DNA of 64,000 bases from Saposhnikovia divaricata (Eukaryota > Streptophyta > Magnoliopsida > Apiales > Apiaceae). The position numbers and the translations under genes are program-made. Positions within the stretch are counted from its first letter, which is position 1, and the number at the start of each line of letters is the position of its first letter. Location: contig CM071599.1 in assembly GCA_036435485.1 (NCBI GenBank), positions 9,202,803 through 9,266,802 on the forward strand. Reading direction: 5' to 3'. Positions 32,201-43,367 of this stretch are shown piece by piece. Below the pieces are notes generated by a model that searched no databases, was not told where the DNA came from, and saw nothing but the letters and a program-made list of their open reading frames with translations.

Positions 32201-35200
32201 GGGCCTTGAAAATTTGATTTATCCCCAATCTTAGCTTCTCAATTTCAACTACTAAGAGATCCCCTTCCATCTGTTGTTCAAGGTTTTCATTCTCCAGCTC
32301 CGTAATCAGTTTTTCTGCATATTTGGAAGCATCAATGTGTTTCTGACATTCTGTCCATAGCATACGATTTTTTTCTTCCATATCTTTTACGAATTTCTGC
32401 AACATGAATATCTCAAACTGGGAAACAACAGCTTTATCAAGTTCCTCTTGATATTCTTTGTTTCTGCACCGACATTCTTCTTGTAGGAGGTGAATATGAT
32501 TTTCCAGACTAGCTAGGTGGGATTCTCTCCAGTGTAATAAACTTGCTCGCTCTTGCTTCTCTACTCTAAAAGAAACCCTTAAATCTTCTAACTGAGAGTG
32601 AGTAGAATCCTTCTCCTTCTCCAGGCCTGCGTACTTTTCCTCAAATTCTGAGAATTTCCTTTCCATGTTATCTAGTCTCTGACCAACAGTTTCCAACTGT
32701 GCTGCCAGGGCACTTCTTTCAGTGATGAGATTAGCTTTCTCATTACCAAGCAACTGGCATAGATCTTCCAAGCTCTTTGATTTTGTTCTCAATCCCTCAA
32801 TTTCAACAGTAGCACTAGAAAGGGAGTTCTCGAGAAATGTGTTTCTCTCAAGTAATTTTTGCATATTTTCAGTGATAATTTGTAACTGAGACAAAATAAG
32901 GGATTTCTCGGTAGCAAGGGCAGATTTTTCTGCATGAAGAATATTGCAAGACTCCTGCAATTCATTAGCCCTCTCATGTGACCCTTCTAGCTTGCCATTT
33001 ACATCAGACAATAAGCTCTCCAATGAAGCATTCTTCACTAGAAGTTCCTCCATGTTTGCTGACTTCTTGAAAAGGATTTCCTTTTCAGCTCTTTCACTCT
33101 CAAAGATCTGTCTTAACGTCAAGTTTTCGTCCTGCAACTCCTTTACGGAAGTACCAGCAGATTCCGGGTTCAGACCAGCCAACTCTAATTGTTTGATTAG
33201 TGTCTGGTAACTCATATCTAATCCAGTAATTTCCTTTTTGAGACAACAAATTTCTTGCTGGAGGGAATTACTTTGACCCAGTTGTGATGTAACCTCCTCT
33301 TCAAGTCTCTCCTTCAACCTCGTCAGGCCACTTATTTCAATTTGCATATCTGTAATTGAAATGGTAGAAGATGAATTTAGTTCAGTTAAGCTCTGATTTT
33401 CATCTTTGTACTGCCGGACCTCTTCCTCCAAACCTTTCTTGCACATCTCCATTTCCTTCAAGATCAGAAGTCCATTTTCAAGCTCCAAAGCCAGACTTCT
33501 CTGCTCCTCTTGAGATTGAGAGTACATATTCTGCAGTGTACGCAGACTGGCTTCGACTTGATCATAGCGCACACGTTCATCTTGCACACAGACCTGAAGT
33601 TTTTCCAACTCCCCAAGCTTCTCAGAAAGTTCTCTATCTTTTGAAGCAATTTTCTTTACTAGATTATCAGCCTCAAGCCGCAAAGTTTGATTTGACTTCT
33701 CCAAGAGATCAGACTTTCCTTCTGCAATTCTTAGGTTTGTGACCCCCAACAGAATATCATTGTTGAGGCGTCTGATATCTTCTTGGGCGCAGGAAAGTTT
33801 AGTCTCCAGTGCCGATATCTTTTCCAAACAAAGATTGTATTTAAGAGCAATTGATTCCTTCTCTGCAGTTACTTCAGCCAGAGTTGTTTTAAGCTGCTCA
33901 ACTTCTGTTTGAGCTCTTTCAGCTTGCTGCGTAAGACGTCTGGCATCTTCTTCAGCAAGGAAGACTTTTTTCTCCAAGATAGATATCTTCTCTAGACACT
34001 GTTTGAACTGAACAAAACCAACTTCCTTTTCACACTCTAATTTAGATAACTCACTTTTCAAATATTGAGCTTCAAATTCTGCTTTGAATTTTTTCTCGTC
34101 GAGTCCTTTTGCGTCCTGTTGTGCGTGTGAAACCATAACCTCCAGACTAGATATCTTTTCTAGATAATTCTTATTTTCAATAAGACCAGCATCTCTTTCT
34201 GCTTCTAATTTGACTATCACTTCTTTTAACTGAAGAAGTTCATATTCAGCCTTGCTTGCTTCTTCCATGAGCCTCCTTGAATCCTTTTCTGCACAAGTAA
34301 TTTCTCCTTCCAGACTTGACAACTTTTCCAGACTCTGCTGATACTGAGAAACGACAGCTTCCTTTTCAGCCTGCATATCTACCAGGAACTTCTTAAGGTT
34401 TTGAACTTCATTTTCAGCTTTACTAGCACGTTCAGACTCGGATATAAATTTCATCTTCAGGCTCTGAATTTCTTTTGATACCTGCGAGTCATCATGCGGA
34501 CTTTCTTCCTTCCCTTCTACATCATAATTGCGGCCTCCTTTTCTTACTGCTCCTTCTGCAAAGTTCATATTGTGTGGGAGAACTTCTCCTGAACCAAACA
34601 TCTCATATAGCTGCTTCAACCCCTTTTTGTTGATCACAGCATCAGAATCTCCGAATGAAGATCCACTCTTAAATGAATACAGATCAGACGAAGAAATTCC
34701 CACTGCACCCTTATGCAAGTCATCTGGACCAAAAAGTGCACGGATCAGGTGTGGCGTTTCAGGTGTGTGGGGCTCTGTACCATGAGCAGATCCTGAGGGC
34801 GATTCATCGGCCATTACAAAAGGCACCTGATTGGGAAATGCCTCTGTCATAGTTCGATGAGCTTGGCGAAGCTCCCCTGTTGCATGGTCATACCTCTCAG
34901 CTAATGCACGGTATGCTCGGTAAAACTCCTCAACCAACTTCATGAGCTCAGGACGTTTCTTATAGTACATTTCTGCCCTTCTGGCAAAGGAATCGGCATC
35001 TTCTTCAATGAGTTTGATCATTGCTTTAACTTTGGCATCCATGTCTGTTCGGAAAATATAATGAATGTTGTTTAGATATAAGTATAAGCATAATTGTATC
35101 AAACATGAAATAAGGGTGATCGCTGGAGGCCAAAAGAGGGTCCCTTTTGGAAACTCTATTTGTACCACGGATTTTACTCTTTCTATAGGGGCTGTCAAAA

Positions 35201-35708
35201 GTTAATTGTAGTGGATCATATGCAATTTGATCATCTACGTTATCATGATATAAAACGATTTCCTTGTGAATGAACTACAACATCTACACCAAACTTAGTA
35301 AAGAGATAGAAATGGCTTAGCGAAAAAAAAGAGATAGAAATGAAATGCAAGTAGATGATCATAGTAAACTGTAGACTTTGGAGTCATGATGAAAGAGTTG
35401 TTCTTACAAGTAATATTTACACACTTTCCTAAATGGTCATCTATTCCTAAACGGGGTAGTATTATTACTTTCTTAATCACTTTAAAATATAATAATTTAT
35501 GAGAGGATAAACCAATGTTTGAACATGGAGATGCAGATAGCTGTCAGCAAAGGTGATAATCACTTAAACACGAACAAGAATTCAAGAATGATGTAAACCA
35601 ACCTGTAAGATTTTCCTGAAGCCATTTCGAATTCTTTGGGCTAATGTGGCTATCCCACCACCAAGAATACAAGCGCCTCGATTCCGAGTGTAATAACGCC
35701 GTCGACAT
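29221..35708 (-). CDS. NET1: NETWORKED1-type actin-binding coiled-coil protein
   Basis: Three coding exons on the minus strand: 35708-35603, 35044-30774 and 30231-29221, joined by GT/AG introns of 558 and 542 bp with matching phases; 1,795 residues, the size of plant NET1 proteins. Exon 1 gives MSTALLHSESRRLYSWWWDS, the start of the NAB (actin-binding, KIP1-like) domain, which continues in exon 2 (MDAKVKAMIKLIEEDADSFA; KKRPELMKLVEEFYRAYRAL) to about residue 95. The rest is long coiled coil with many Leu/Glu/Lys heptads (about residues 200-1480). Exon 3 has LQMLQIRIKAVEKVVIEQM and the conserved end GRFCGCFKPSPG. NET1 proteins link actin filaments to plasma membrane and plasmodesmata. The start was chosen because it begins the conserved NAB domain; the TTG upstream is not a start. 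All exons are open, so this is a working host gene. Confidence 0.95.
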
Positions 35709-36760
35709 TACTCCAGCAAATAACAAATATACAATTGGTTTAGGCTTTCCCAAAACCTGTCCTATATACCAGTGAAAGAAATCCAAGTAATGGGAGGCCA
35801 GCGTCGTGCTTCCCTTTAACCTATTAACAATATATCAGGGCAAAAACACATCAGAGTGCAAGCATTAATACCAAATTTTCATAGACACTACAGAAACTCA
35901 TTTCATTTTCCGGAATCAACTATCCAGCTAGAAAAAATCGATAAAAGCATTACACCATTACCTCGGGCGCCAGAGCACAAAATGGCAGCTACACAGCAAA
36001 TGCAAGTATCTGAATCAATGTCCAAGCCAATAAACTAACACAGCCTGACAAAACCAATCACAACGAAATCAGAATGCAACTCAGATCTTAGACCTTATCA
36101 ATTATACATACAGACTGCCCATGTGCAAAATAATACTAGACAAGTAGACATATAAGAACATCATTATTTAACACCATTGCACAAACATTTAGCTGCCCAA
36201 TTTCAATCAGATTCAATAATTACAGAAAAAAAAAACACTAAATCATAAAATTACATCTACACTACAATTTACTATACATACACATTATACATTCAAAAGC
36301 CAACACAGTTAAGGAAAGAATAAAGATTGAATCTCTAGCAAAAGGGTAACCTCAAAAACCATAAAGATTGAATCTTTTTAACAAAAGGATCAAGAAGAAA
36401 TCAAGAACTCACCAATACAGTAAAATCAAGAACTGGGGATTTGAACTTGAACAGAACCTAATTACAGAAGCTCCTATCAACCCATCATCTATACTACAGC
36501 ATACTAAACATATACATACACATTATACATACACAGTTCAGGAAAGAATAAAAATTGAATCTTTTAGCAATAGGGTATCTTCAAAAACCATAAAGATTGA
36601 ATCTTTTTAACAAAAGGAATCAAGAACTCACCAATACAGTAAAATCAAGAACTGGGCTTTTGAATAGTAGCTAATCACAAAAGCTCCCATTAACCCATTA
36701 TTTGTATGTATCTATAGTCTCACTTACATCACAGCTCTAGCATTATGCTCTCCAGTAAGT
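35709..36760 (-). promoter_or_regulatory. NET1 5' leader exon(s), leader intron and promoter side
   Basis: On the minus strand an acceptor-like ttgttaatag/gttaaag at 35822-35820 would start the leader part next to the ATG. Upstream, two copies of a donor-like ctgtattg/gtgagttc occur, at 36412 and 36631. They lie in a duplicated block of about 205-215 bp (36276-36716, period 229 bp). This suggests a 5' UTR intron with two alternative donors. No coding sequence is seen here. Confidence 0.45.
36276..36716. repeat. Tandem duplication in the NET1 leader region
   Basis: Two copies, each a little over 200 bp, share acataYacattatac, then ccataaagattgaatc...aacaaaagga, then caagaactcaccaatacag and aatcaagaactggg, then agctcc.at.aaccca. 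Corresponding points are 229 bp apart (36359 and 36588). Copies differ by scattered substitutions and a 10-bp indel. Confidence 0.85.
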
Positions 36761-37513
36761 ACTGTGTCAGTGTGACTGTGTCACAATATGTTACTGTAAT
36801 TATGTAGCAAAAAAAGGGTGGCCAACGTGCCTAGCTAGCACAAATACTGAAAAGTAAAAAAAAAAAACACACAGACAGAAGGCACCCACTTTTTTAGAGT
36901 AATTTATTCAGGGCCCATGCATATATACAGAAAATTGTATGTATATGTTGAAAACTGTTTAAAGGATATAGTCAAAATTAAATCCGAAAATTTATGGTAG
37001 TAGGCTCCCAGTAACAGTACAATGTTGAAAAAGGTAACAGTTACAAAATTTTCAATTAGTGTATAATAAAAATGTTGTTATGGATATTAAGTTGAAATTA
37101 AATTAGTAAAGTGTACGTTAATGGAGGTTTTTAAATGGATTAGAGGATAAATTATGTTGTTTTAGGAATTCAAAACTGCCCTTTCTTGGGTTTTGTAGTA
37201 CAATATGAGTGAGGATCCTCCGTCCCCTTCTTCATGCCCTGTATAAAAAGAGCGTATCTGGTGGAGTTCATTTTAAGAAAAATGGAAATAAAAATATTTT
37301 TTATAAAAAATGGGTCCGTCAGGAGCATTTTTTTAATACAGGGGATACGGATAAGGAGACAGAGGATCTGAGCTCAACAATATGAGTCTGAAAATCTTAT
37401 ATTATTGTATGATTTGTTGACCCTTTTATATTGCTTTCTTTTGATGCACATTCCTACCATCCTCCAATTTTAAGCTTTATATATGTAACTTAAAAAGTAA
37501 ATAAAATGCCTGA
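36761..37513. other. Intergenic, upstream of NET1
   Basis: AT-rich sequence with no gene or element end that I can support. It is the likely distal promoter of the NET1 gene on the minus strand. Confidence 0.4.
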
Positions 37514-37523
37514 CAAAAATAAG

Positions 37524-37790
37524 GGGGAAAAGGACATTTTCACCACTGTACTATTTCCGGAATTGCAATTGCACTACTATACTACAAATGGACTACTGTA
37601 CTTTAGCATTTTTAACAAATTCACCACTTCTGTCAGCCAAATTGCAAAACAGTAGTGGTGAATTTGTTATAATTTGACTGACGGGAATGGTGTATTTGTT
37701 AAAAACGCTAAAGTACAGTAGTCCGTTTGTAGTACAGTAGTGCAATTGCAATTCCGGAAATAGTACAGTGGTGAAAATGTCCTTTTACCC
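37524..37790. mobile_element. Mutator-like foldback MITE
   Basis: The ends GGGGAAAAGGACATTTTC and GAAAATGTCCTTTTACCC are the outer parts of inverted arms that match for more than 75 bp (accactgtactatttccgg, cggaattgcaattgcact). The 10-bp sequence caaaaataag lies exactly on both sides (37514-37523 and 37791-37800); 9-10 bp copies are typical of Mutator-like elements. It encodes nothing and would fold into a long hairpin if transcribed. Confidence 0.87.
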
Positions 37791-37800
37791 CAAAAATAAG

Positions 37801-38768
37801 TATAAAAAATACTTTAATCATTTTTGGCATTAAACTTTATTTAAAATAAATATTATGGGAATATTTTTGTGCATCAAAGTTTTTGCTAACCGTAACAGGA
37901 TTCCAAGGAAAAAAAATTTAGATACTTTCTATAAGAATCGAATCTGAAATTACAAGTATAATTTTATTATATTGAAACATTCCTTAGAAGGATGAAATCA
38001 ATACTATTTCCAAAATAACATTTTCAAATTCAAACTTCTTTAGTTTACGTTGCTTTTGTTAAAGACTATTGATATTGATGTTACTCCAAATCCAATCGGT
38101 TAAAAGAAAATGCGTGTGCCATATTTTTCCAAAACCCCATTCGAACTTCCTGTTATTTTATTTTTTTGTTACGGAACTGCAATACAAATTCAATTGGATA
38201 AAAGAAAATACGATGCTTGTTAAAAGATATTTGCTAGACATAGATTTACGATTCACATGCATTTTTTTAGTACAAGATTATTGTGGTCAGGTGAACAAAC
38301 TACACATATTTCGGAATCATTACATGATGTTATTTTATAAAGATTAGATTAATTTTATTGATAATTTTGCATTGTCTTACGTAACGAATTAGTAACTTCA
38401 CCGAGCAAACTAGCATGTCTAAGTAAATTTATCTCCCAACATTTAAGTATTGACGAGAATCGAACTCTTAATCTTACGTGATACAAGACAAAATCATATC
38501 ACTTCAGTTAAAACTTAATTGAATATAGATTTGAAACACAATTAAAGTGAAGTTCAATACTGTTGGTTGAGCGTTGGGAAATATTAATAAAATAGGAATT
38601 ACTAGTGTGAATTGTACTAGGAGACTATGAGAGCATGGGGGGCACCCCTTCGATATCTTCAGTCTTGCTTGACCATATATATATATATGATGTATAGACC
38701 CCGCAAATGTGCATGATTATACGTAGATAAAATAGTAGTTGTCTAGATTTGCCTTTAATGCTTTAACA
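37801..38768. other. Intergenic, no gene seen
   Basis: AT-rich. A weak direct repeat (ccaatcggttaaaagaaaat at about 38092 and caattggataaaagaaaata at about 38190) is visible. The region around 38440-38520 has a reverse B box-like word (agaatcgaactctt), perhaps an old SINE. No convincing coding sequence. Confidence 0.4.
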
Positions 38769-39026
38769 TTTTTTTTTTTTTTAAACCAAAGGGAAATTTC
38801 ATTAAGAAAGTTCAGAATACAACATCTCCAACAATACACTTGGAGGAGACTCAAACATCTTGTAGCAATCAACCTGACACTCAACCCTAGCTAACAGATG
38901 AGCGACTCGGTTTGCTTGCTTCTTTACATGACAGAGAGAAATATCAGGTCTAAGCCCGATTTTTGTTTTACAGAAATCTAGTGCATGACCAACTTCCAGG
39001 TAGTACTCTATATCGTTATGAATAGC

Positions 39027-39521
39027 TGATATGGGCTAAAAATAAGCCCTAAAGACACATTTAATATGCATTAATTAGACCCAGCATGGTCCAAACGTGG
39101 GGCCCATTAATGAGGTCAGAATCTCTATTTTGATATTAATTTCGTAATTAATATTGAGGGAAATAAACAGCTCAGCAATAAGAGTTGGATAAGGATATTA
39201 TCTCCATCAGACTTAGCCACCAAGGCATCCAATTCGATATGGAAACTGATTCCTACAAGGAATAGATCTGGAACCTTCCTCAAGGAAGACTTGTCTACCA
39301 AGTCTTTGACTCCTACCATAATTCTAAGGCCCCTACAGCCTATATAAAGGGCCTGACCCCTCATTCTCAGAACTACGTTGGCTTGATTCTCTAGTAATAC
39401 AGAGATACGTAGGCATCTTGTGAGGACCGATCAGTCTCGAACGCAAGAACAGCCATTAAAGCACGGAGCTCACCATCCCTTGTATTTAATACATACAAAC
39501 CCTCGTTTTTATTCCACAACA
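39027..39521 (+). repeat. Gypsy 5' LTR
   Basis: 495 bp, TG...CA ends. It contains a TATA box (tatataaagg, 39351-39360), which would start transcription near 39385. It differs from the 3' LTR at two sites (a C/T near 39207 and a G/A near 39505). Confidence 0.93.
39351..39360 (+). promoter_or_regulatory. TATA box in gypsy 5' LTR
   Basis: The sequence tatataaagg lies in the middle of the LTR, as expected for the U3/R border of the element's promoter. The same sequence is in the 3' LTR. Confidence 0.65.
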
Positions 39522-39538
39522 TTTGGCGCCGTCTGTGG
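39522..39538 (+). other. Gypsy primer-binding site
   Basis: The sequence ttggcgccgtctgtggg follows the CA end of the 5' LTR directly. This form (TGGCGCCGTCTGTGGG) is the usual tRNA-binding site of plant Tat/Athila gypsy elements. Confidence 0.75.
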
Positions 39539-39554
39539 GAAGACAACATCAACC

Positions 39555-42293
39555 ATGGTTCAAACACGAAGAACAACACCAGTTGTAACTGAGGCCGTGC
39601 CACTCAGCTCTGCTCCACCCCTGACCGAACAGGCTCCCCCAGCATCAGGGGCGATCATCCAACAGGCTCCCCCAGCATCAGGGGCGATCATCCAACAGAC
39701 TCCCCCAGCATCAGGGACGATCATTCAACAGGCTCCCCCAGCATCAGCTGTCATCATCCACTCTCAAGTTTCTCAGCAACCAGGGGTGATCCCCCATGCT
39801 GAGAGTACGTTGCCTCTGACCAATCAGGCAGGACAAGCGACCAACTCTCTCCAGATTGTTGATCCGAACAACCCGCCACCAGGGGTACAGATCCATACTA
39901 CGGATCTCCCCTTGAACACTAATCCCAGGTACGGTCTGCCCAACTACCCCCCGATGACTCAAGGTTCAGGACCAAGTGGTCATGCCTTACAAATCCGGGA
40001 CCGAGATTATGATGACTACTCCGGCCCTTATACTGATGATTCATCGTCTGAGGATGATGATCGTGATGAAGCCCCGAGGAGGCAACTTTCTAGAAGAGAG
40101 CCTCAAGGAAGGACTCAAGGGATCCATGATGGACCTCCACCAACGGCTGAGGAGAGGATTAAGGCTCATGAGGCTGAGATCCAAAGGCTAAAGGATGATA
40201 TAGCAAGGGAAGAGGCAAGACAAAGTCTGACTCGACCCCCTCCAATCTCAGGAAGGATTCCCGTTATAGATTTGGAGAGGTCCTCAAGAAGACAGAAGAG
40301 GGCTGATGTCCCAACAAGAGAAGCTATAAGGGTGGAAACCCCCAGGAGTAACCCCAAGGATCTCATGCCACTTGGAGATCCTGATGATCCCACACCCCCG
40401 TTTACTGAGGAGGTGATGAATGCTCATATTTCTAGGAAGTTTAAGATGCCGACAATTAAGGCTTATGATGGAACGGGTGATCCCGCAAATCACGTCAGGA
40501 CGTTCTCGAACGCACTGCTGCTGCAGCCTGCAAGTGATGCCCTAAAGTGCAGAGCGTTCCCCCAAACCCTGTCGGGCATGGCTCAGAGATGGTATAGCCG
40601 ATTGCCTGCGAACTCTATTGGCTCTTTTAAGGAGTTGAGTGCCGCCTTCGTTAGCCAATTCATTAGCGGAAGGGTGCATGAGAAGAGCTCCGCATCTCTT
40701 ATGTATGTGGTGCAAGGAAAGAATGAAAATCTGAGGGACTACCTCAAGAGATTCACTAAGGAGACCCTGAATATCACTGATTTGGAAAATAAGGTGGCAA
40801 TGGTAGCCCTGGAGCACGGAACCACTGACCTCTTCTTCAAGAGATCATTGGCGAAGCATCCCCCTGAGAACATGGCTGAGCTCCAACGAAGGGCTGATAA
40901 GTATATTAAAGCTGAGGATAGCTTGAATAAAGAAACCACCGTAGGTGGAGGAGGAAGTAACAATGACTCCAAGAAGCGAAAGCAAGACAAGGACTATGAT
41001 GATCAAGAGTATGATGCTAGGGACAAGTATCCCCGAACTAGCGAGGACTCCGACTCTGCCCCTAAGAAGAACCAAGGGTCAAGGTTCACTGAGTATGCAA
41101 GGTTGAATACTCCTATGAGTCGAATCTTGTTGGACATTGAGAATGATAAGGATTTCAGATGGCCGAAGCCACTCAGGGGTGATCCCGCAAAGAGAAACCA
41201 GAATCAGTATTGCAGATTCCATAGAGACGTGGGGCATGACACTGACGATTGTAAGCAACTCAAAGATGAGATTGAGTTTTTGATCCGTAGAGGGAAGCTG
41301 AGGCACTTCACTAAGGGTGAAGACCGTGCTAATCAGAGAAGAGACTATAATAGAAGGGATGACGATCAAGATCGCAACCCACAGCCCCGAGGGCCAGTAA
41401 TCAACATGATCTCAGGAGGCCCAACTGCGGCCGGGACAACTAGGAACTCTAGAAAGGCTTATGCCCGAGAGGTGTTGCACATCGTGGGAGAGGCCCCGAA
41501 GCGTGCAAAAACTGAGGTAGCGATTAGCTTTGATGACTCAGACTTGGAAGGGGTGAAGTTCCCCCATGATGACCCGTTGGTCATAACTCCTGTGATTGGA
41601 AACTCGGAGGTGAAGCGAGTCTTGATAGACAATGGAGCTTCTGTTGACATTCTGTTTCATGATGCGTTTGTGAAGATGGGATACACTGATTCTCAGTTGA
41701 CCCCCAATAACATGCCTATATACGGATTTAATGGAGTAAAATCCAAAGTTGAAGGGACTATTCAGCTGCCTGTAACTATTGGGCAAGAGCCCAAGGAGGC
41801 CACTCAGATGTTGAACTTCCTGGTAATCAAGGCAGCTTCAACGTACAACGCTATCCTTGGAAGGACTGGACTTCATGCATTTAAGGCTGTTGCCTCAACC
41901 TATCATGTGAAGATCAAGTTCCCTACCAGGAATGGTGTTGGAGAACATAAAGGTGATCAGAAGATGGCACGAAGCTGTTATGTAGCCTCGTTAAGGCCTG
42001 ATGGAGTCGGGGGGCAGGTCCTTCCGATTGAAGACATAGATGTCCACAGTGGTAAGGAACACAAAGAAAGGTCAGCAGGGGACATCATACAGAAGCCTCG
42101 GACAGCAATTGAGGCTAAGGCGTTAACTGACTTTGTGGTTGAGTGTACCATTGGCAACCAAGAAGTCGGGGGGCAGGAGGTAGTACCCCAAGCAGGAAGT
42201 GAACTTCAGAATAAGAATGAGGAGACCAGAAGGAGTGGTGAGTGCTCTATTTTGATGGAGCATCAAAAACAAAATCAAGTGGTGCAGGCCTAG
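39555..42293 (+). CDS. Gypsy gag-protease protein
   Basis: 912 residues open from the ATG at 39555 (MVQTRRTTPVVTEA). Residues 25-70 hold four 11-residue repeats (QAPPASGAIIQ). Acidic and basic low-complexity sequence follows, then the retrotransposon gag domain at about residues 300-470 (PANHVRTFSNALLLQ; LSGMAQRWYSRLP; RVHEKSSASLMYVVQG), a single CRFHRDVGHDTDDC zinc-knuckle-like motif near residue 555, and an aspartic protease near residues 685-790 (VLIDNGASVDILFHDAF; YNAILGRTGLH). The end (RTAIEAKALTDFVVECT) is the start of an RNase H region and then diverges. Gag would form particles and protease process them. This frame is intact, which is striking in an element with no RT or integrase. 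Confidence 0.87.
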   Translation: MVQTRRTTPVVTEAVPLSSAPPLTEQAPPASGAIIQQAPPASGAIIQQTPPASGTIIQQAPPASAVIIHSQVSQQPGVIPHAESTLPLTNQAGQATNSLQIVDPNNPPPGVQIHTTDLPLNTNPRYGLPNYPPMTQGSGPSGHALQIRDRDYDDYSGPYTDDSSSEDDDRDEAPRRQLSRREPQGRTQGIHDGPPPTAEERIKAHEAEIQRLKDDIAREEARQSLTRPPPISGRIPVIDLERSSRRQKRADVPTREAIRVETPRSNPKDLMPLGDPDDPTPPFTEEVMNAHISRKFKMPTIKAYDGTGDPANHVRTFSNALLLQPASDALKCRAFPQTLSGMAQRWYSRLPANSIGSFKELSAAFVSQFISGRVHEKSSASLMYVVQGKNENLRDYLKRFTKETLNITDLENKVAMVALEHGTTDLFFKRSLAKHPPENMAELQRRADKYIKAEDSLNKETTVGGGGSNNDSKKRKQDKDYDDQEYDARDKYPRTSEDSDSAPKKNQGSRFTEYARLNTPMSRILLDIENDKDFRWPKPLRGDPAKRNQNQYCRFHRDVGHDTDDCKQLKDEIEFLIRRGKLRHFTKGEDRANQRRDYNRRDDDQDRNPQPRGPVINMISGGPTAAGTTRNSRKAYAREVLHIVGEAPKRAKTEVAISFDDSDLEGVKFPHDDPLVITPVIGNSEVKRVLIDNGASVDILFHDAFVKMGYTDSQLTPNNMPIYGFNGVKSKVEGTIQLPVTIGQEPKEATQMLNFLVIKAASTYNAILGRTGLHAFKAVASTYHVKIKFPTRNGVGEHKGDQKMARSCYVASLRPDGVGGQVLPIEDIDVHSGKEHKERSAGDIIQKPRTAIEAKALTDFVVECTIGNQEVGGQEVVPQAGSELQNKNEETRRSGECSILMEHQKQNQVVQA
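39626..39759 (+). repeat. 33-bp coding repeats in gag (4 copies)
   Basis: The unit caggctcccccagcatcagg (33 bp in full) occurs four times in frame, giving APPASGAIIQQ-type peptides. The first two copies are identical, the others differ by single bases. Confidence 0.92.
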
Positions 42294-42365
42294 TCTTGCA
42301 AAATCCCGATCGGGCTAACAAAATCAAGTGGTGCAGGCCTAGTCTTGCAAAATCCCGATCGGGCT
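42257..42365 (+). repeat. 47-bp tandem duplication at the gag-protease 3' end
   Basis: The block caaaatcaagtggtgcaggc ... cccgatcgggct occurs twice in direct succession (about 42271-42318 and 42319-42365). The stop codon of gag-protease lies in the first copy. Confidence 0.85.
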
Positions 42366-42811
42366 TAAGTTATTCTAGTAGGACTTAGCTTCATATTTAT
42401 ATAGTAGAAGTAGAAATAAGGTTCATTAAAACCATTGCAGAGCATGTTGCTCCAAGTAGGACAGTAGTACTCTATGTAAGGGTTGAACCCATTTCAAGTT
42501 ATTAATGCAAGTTTGTTTTCCATTCATTGATTGTGATTTTATTTATGTGCCAAGCACCTGATGTGTGAGTCAAAGAAGGCCAAGTACCGAAAATAAAAGA
42601 ATACACGAATGAAAACAAACGAATGCATACCCCGAATGGTAGAGTTAGGTTACAGCAGATAAGAGTTTAAGTCCTTGAAGGACCCTGGATAAAGACAAAC
42701 GTTGAAGTCCTGATGGAACACCCGTTGAAGAAACATATTGCATAGCATGAAAGCCAATGGAAGGCTCATCAAGTGGGCAATCTAACTAAAAGAATTCGAT
42801 GTTGAGCCTAG
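42366..42811. other. Non-coding spacer in the gypsy element
   Basis: No open frame or domain. RT would be expected before the RNase H region in an autonomous relative, so this spacer marks where pol has been lost or replaced. Confidence 0.5.
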
Positions 42812-43367
42812 TACGGCCATCGAAGCTCAGGCTCTAGCCGACTTCGTGGTTGAATATACCATTGACAACCAAGAAGTCGGGGGGCAGGAGGTAATAGACC
42901 AGGAAGGTCAGCAAGGTGAGAAACCCCTAGAAGAGAAGAAGGAATATTGGATGCTCTATTTTGATGGGGCATCAAAAACAAAAAGCTCTATTTTCATGGG
43001 GCATCTAAAACAAAAACCAGTGGTGCAGGTTAAGTTCTGCAAAGCCCCGATGGGTTCACACTCGAGTATGCCTTGAAGATTGGACTTCCAAACAAACTGC
43101 AACGAGGCGGAGTATGAAGCTCTGATGGCCAGCCTTGGATTGACGAGAGCCCTAAGGGTGAAGAACCTGAAAGTTTGTGGCGACTCAAATCTGGTAGTCT
43201 CAGAAGTCAATGGAGAGTTTGAGGCTAGAGAAAAGAATATGGCCAAACACTTAAGGATTGTGAAAGCCGTGATAGCCCCGCTCGATAAATGCCATGTTGA
43301 GTATATCCCAAGAGAGAAAAGAACATTAAGGCCGAAGCCCAGTCTAAGTATGGCTCTTCTGAGATAA
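42812..43367 (+). pseudogene. Gypsy RNase H remnant (Tat-type)
   Basis: Two frames close together. The first reads ALADFVVEYTIDNQEVGGQE and then WMLYFDGASKTKSS (first catalytic Asp). The second (43080-43367) reads CNEAEYEALMASLGL (Glu) and KVCGDSNLVVSEVNGEFEAR (Asp), then HVEYIPRE. So the RNase H active-site residues are visible but the frame is broken at 43075-43080 and a short piece (SSIFMGHLKQK) duplicates the preceding words. The start duplicates the end of the gag-protease frame (EVGGQEV), showing a rearranged junction. It is not functional as it stands. Confidence 0.78.

Noticed and set aside
33371..33742. Plus-strand frame opposite NET1
   Set aside because: It is a shadow of the NET1 coiled-coil exon; the minus strand has the conserved protein.
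35044..35198. Start of NET1 exon 2 at the upstream in-frame ATG
   Set aside because: The segment before MDAKVKA is intron sequence; a proper acceptor at 35046-35045 joins it in phase to exon 1 with the conserved NAB start.
38069..38347. Open frame of 92 codons
   Set aside because: No domain, AT-rich composition like the flanks, no promoter or splice context.
38440..38525. SINE on the minus strand
   Set aside because: Only a B box-like word is visible; no box A, tail or target duplication.
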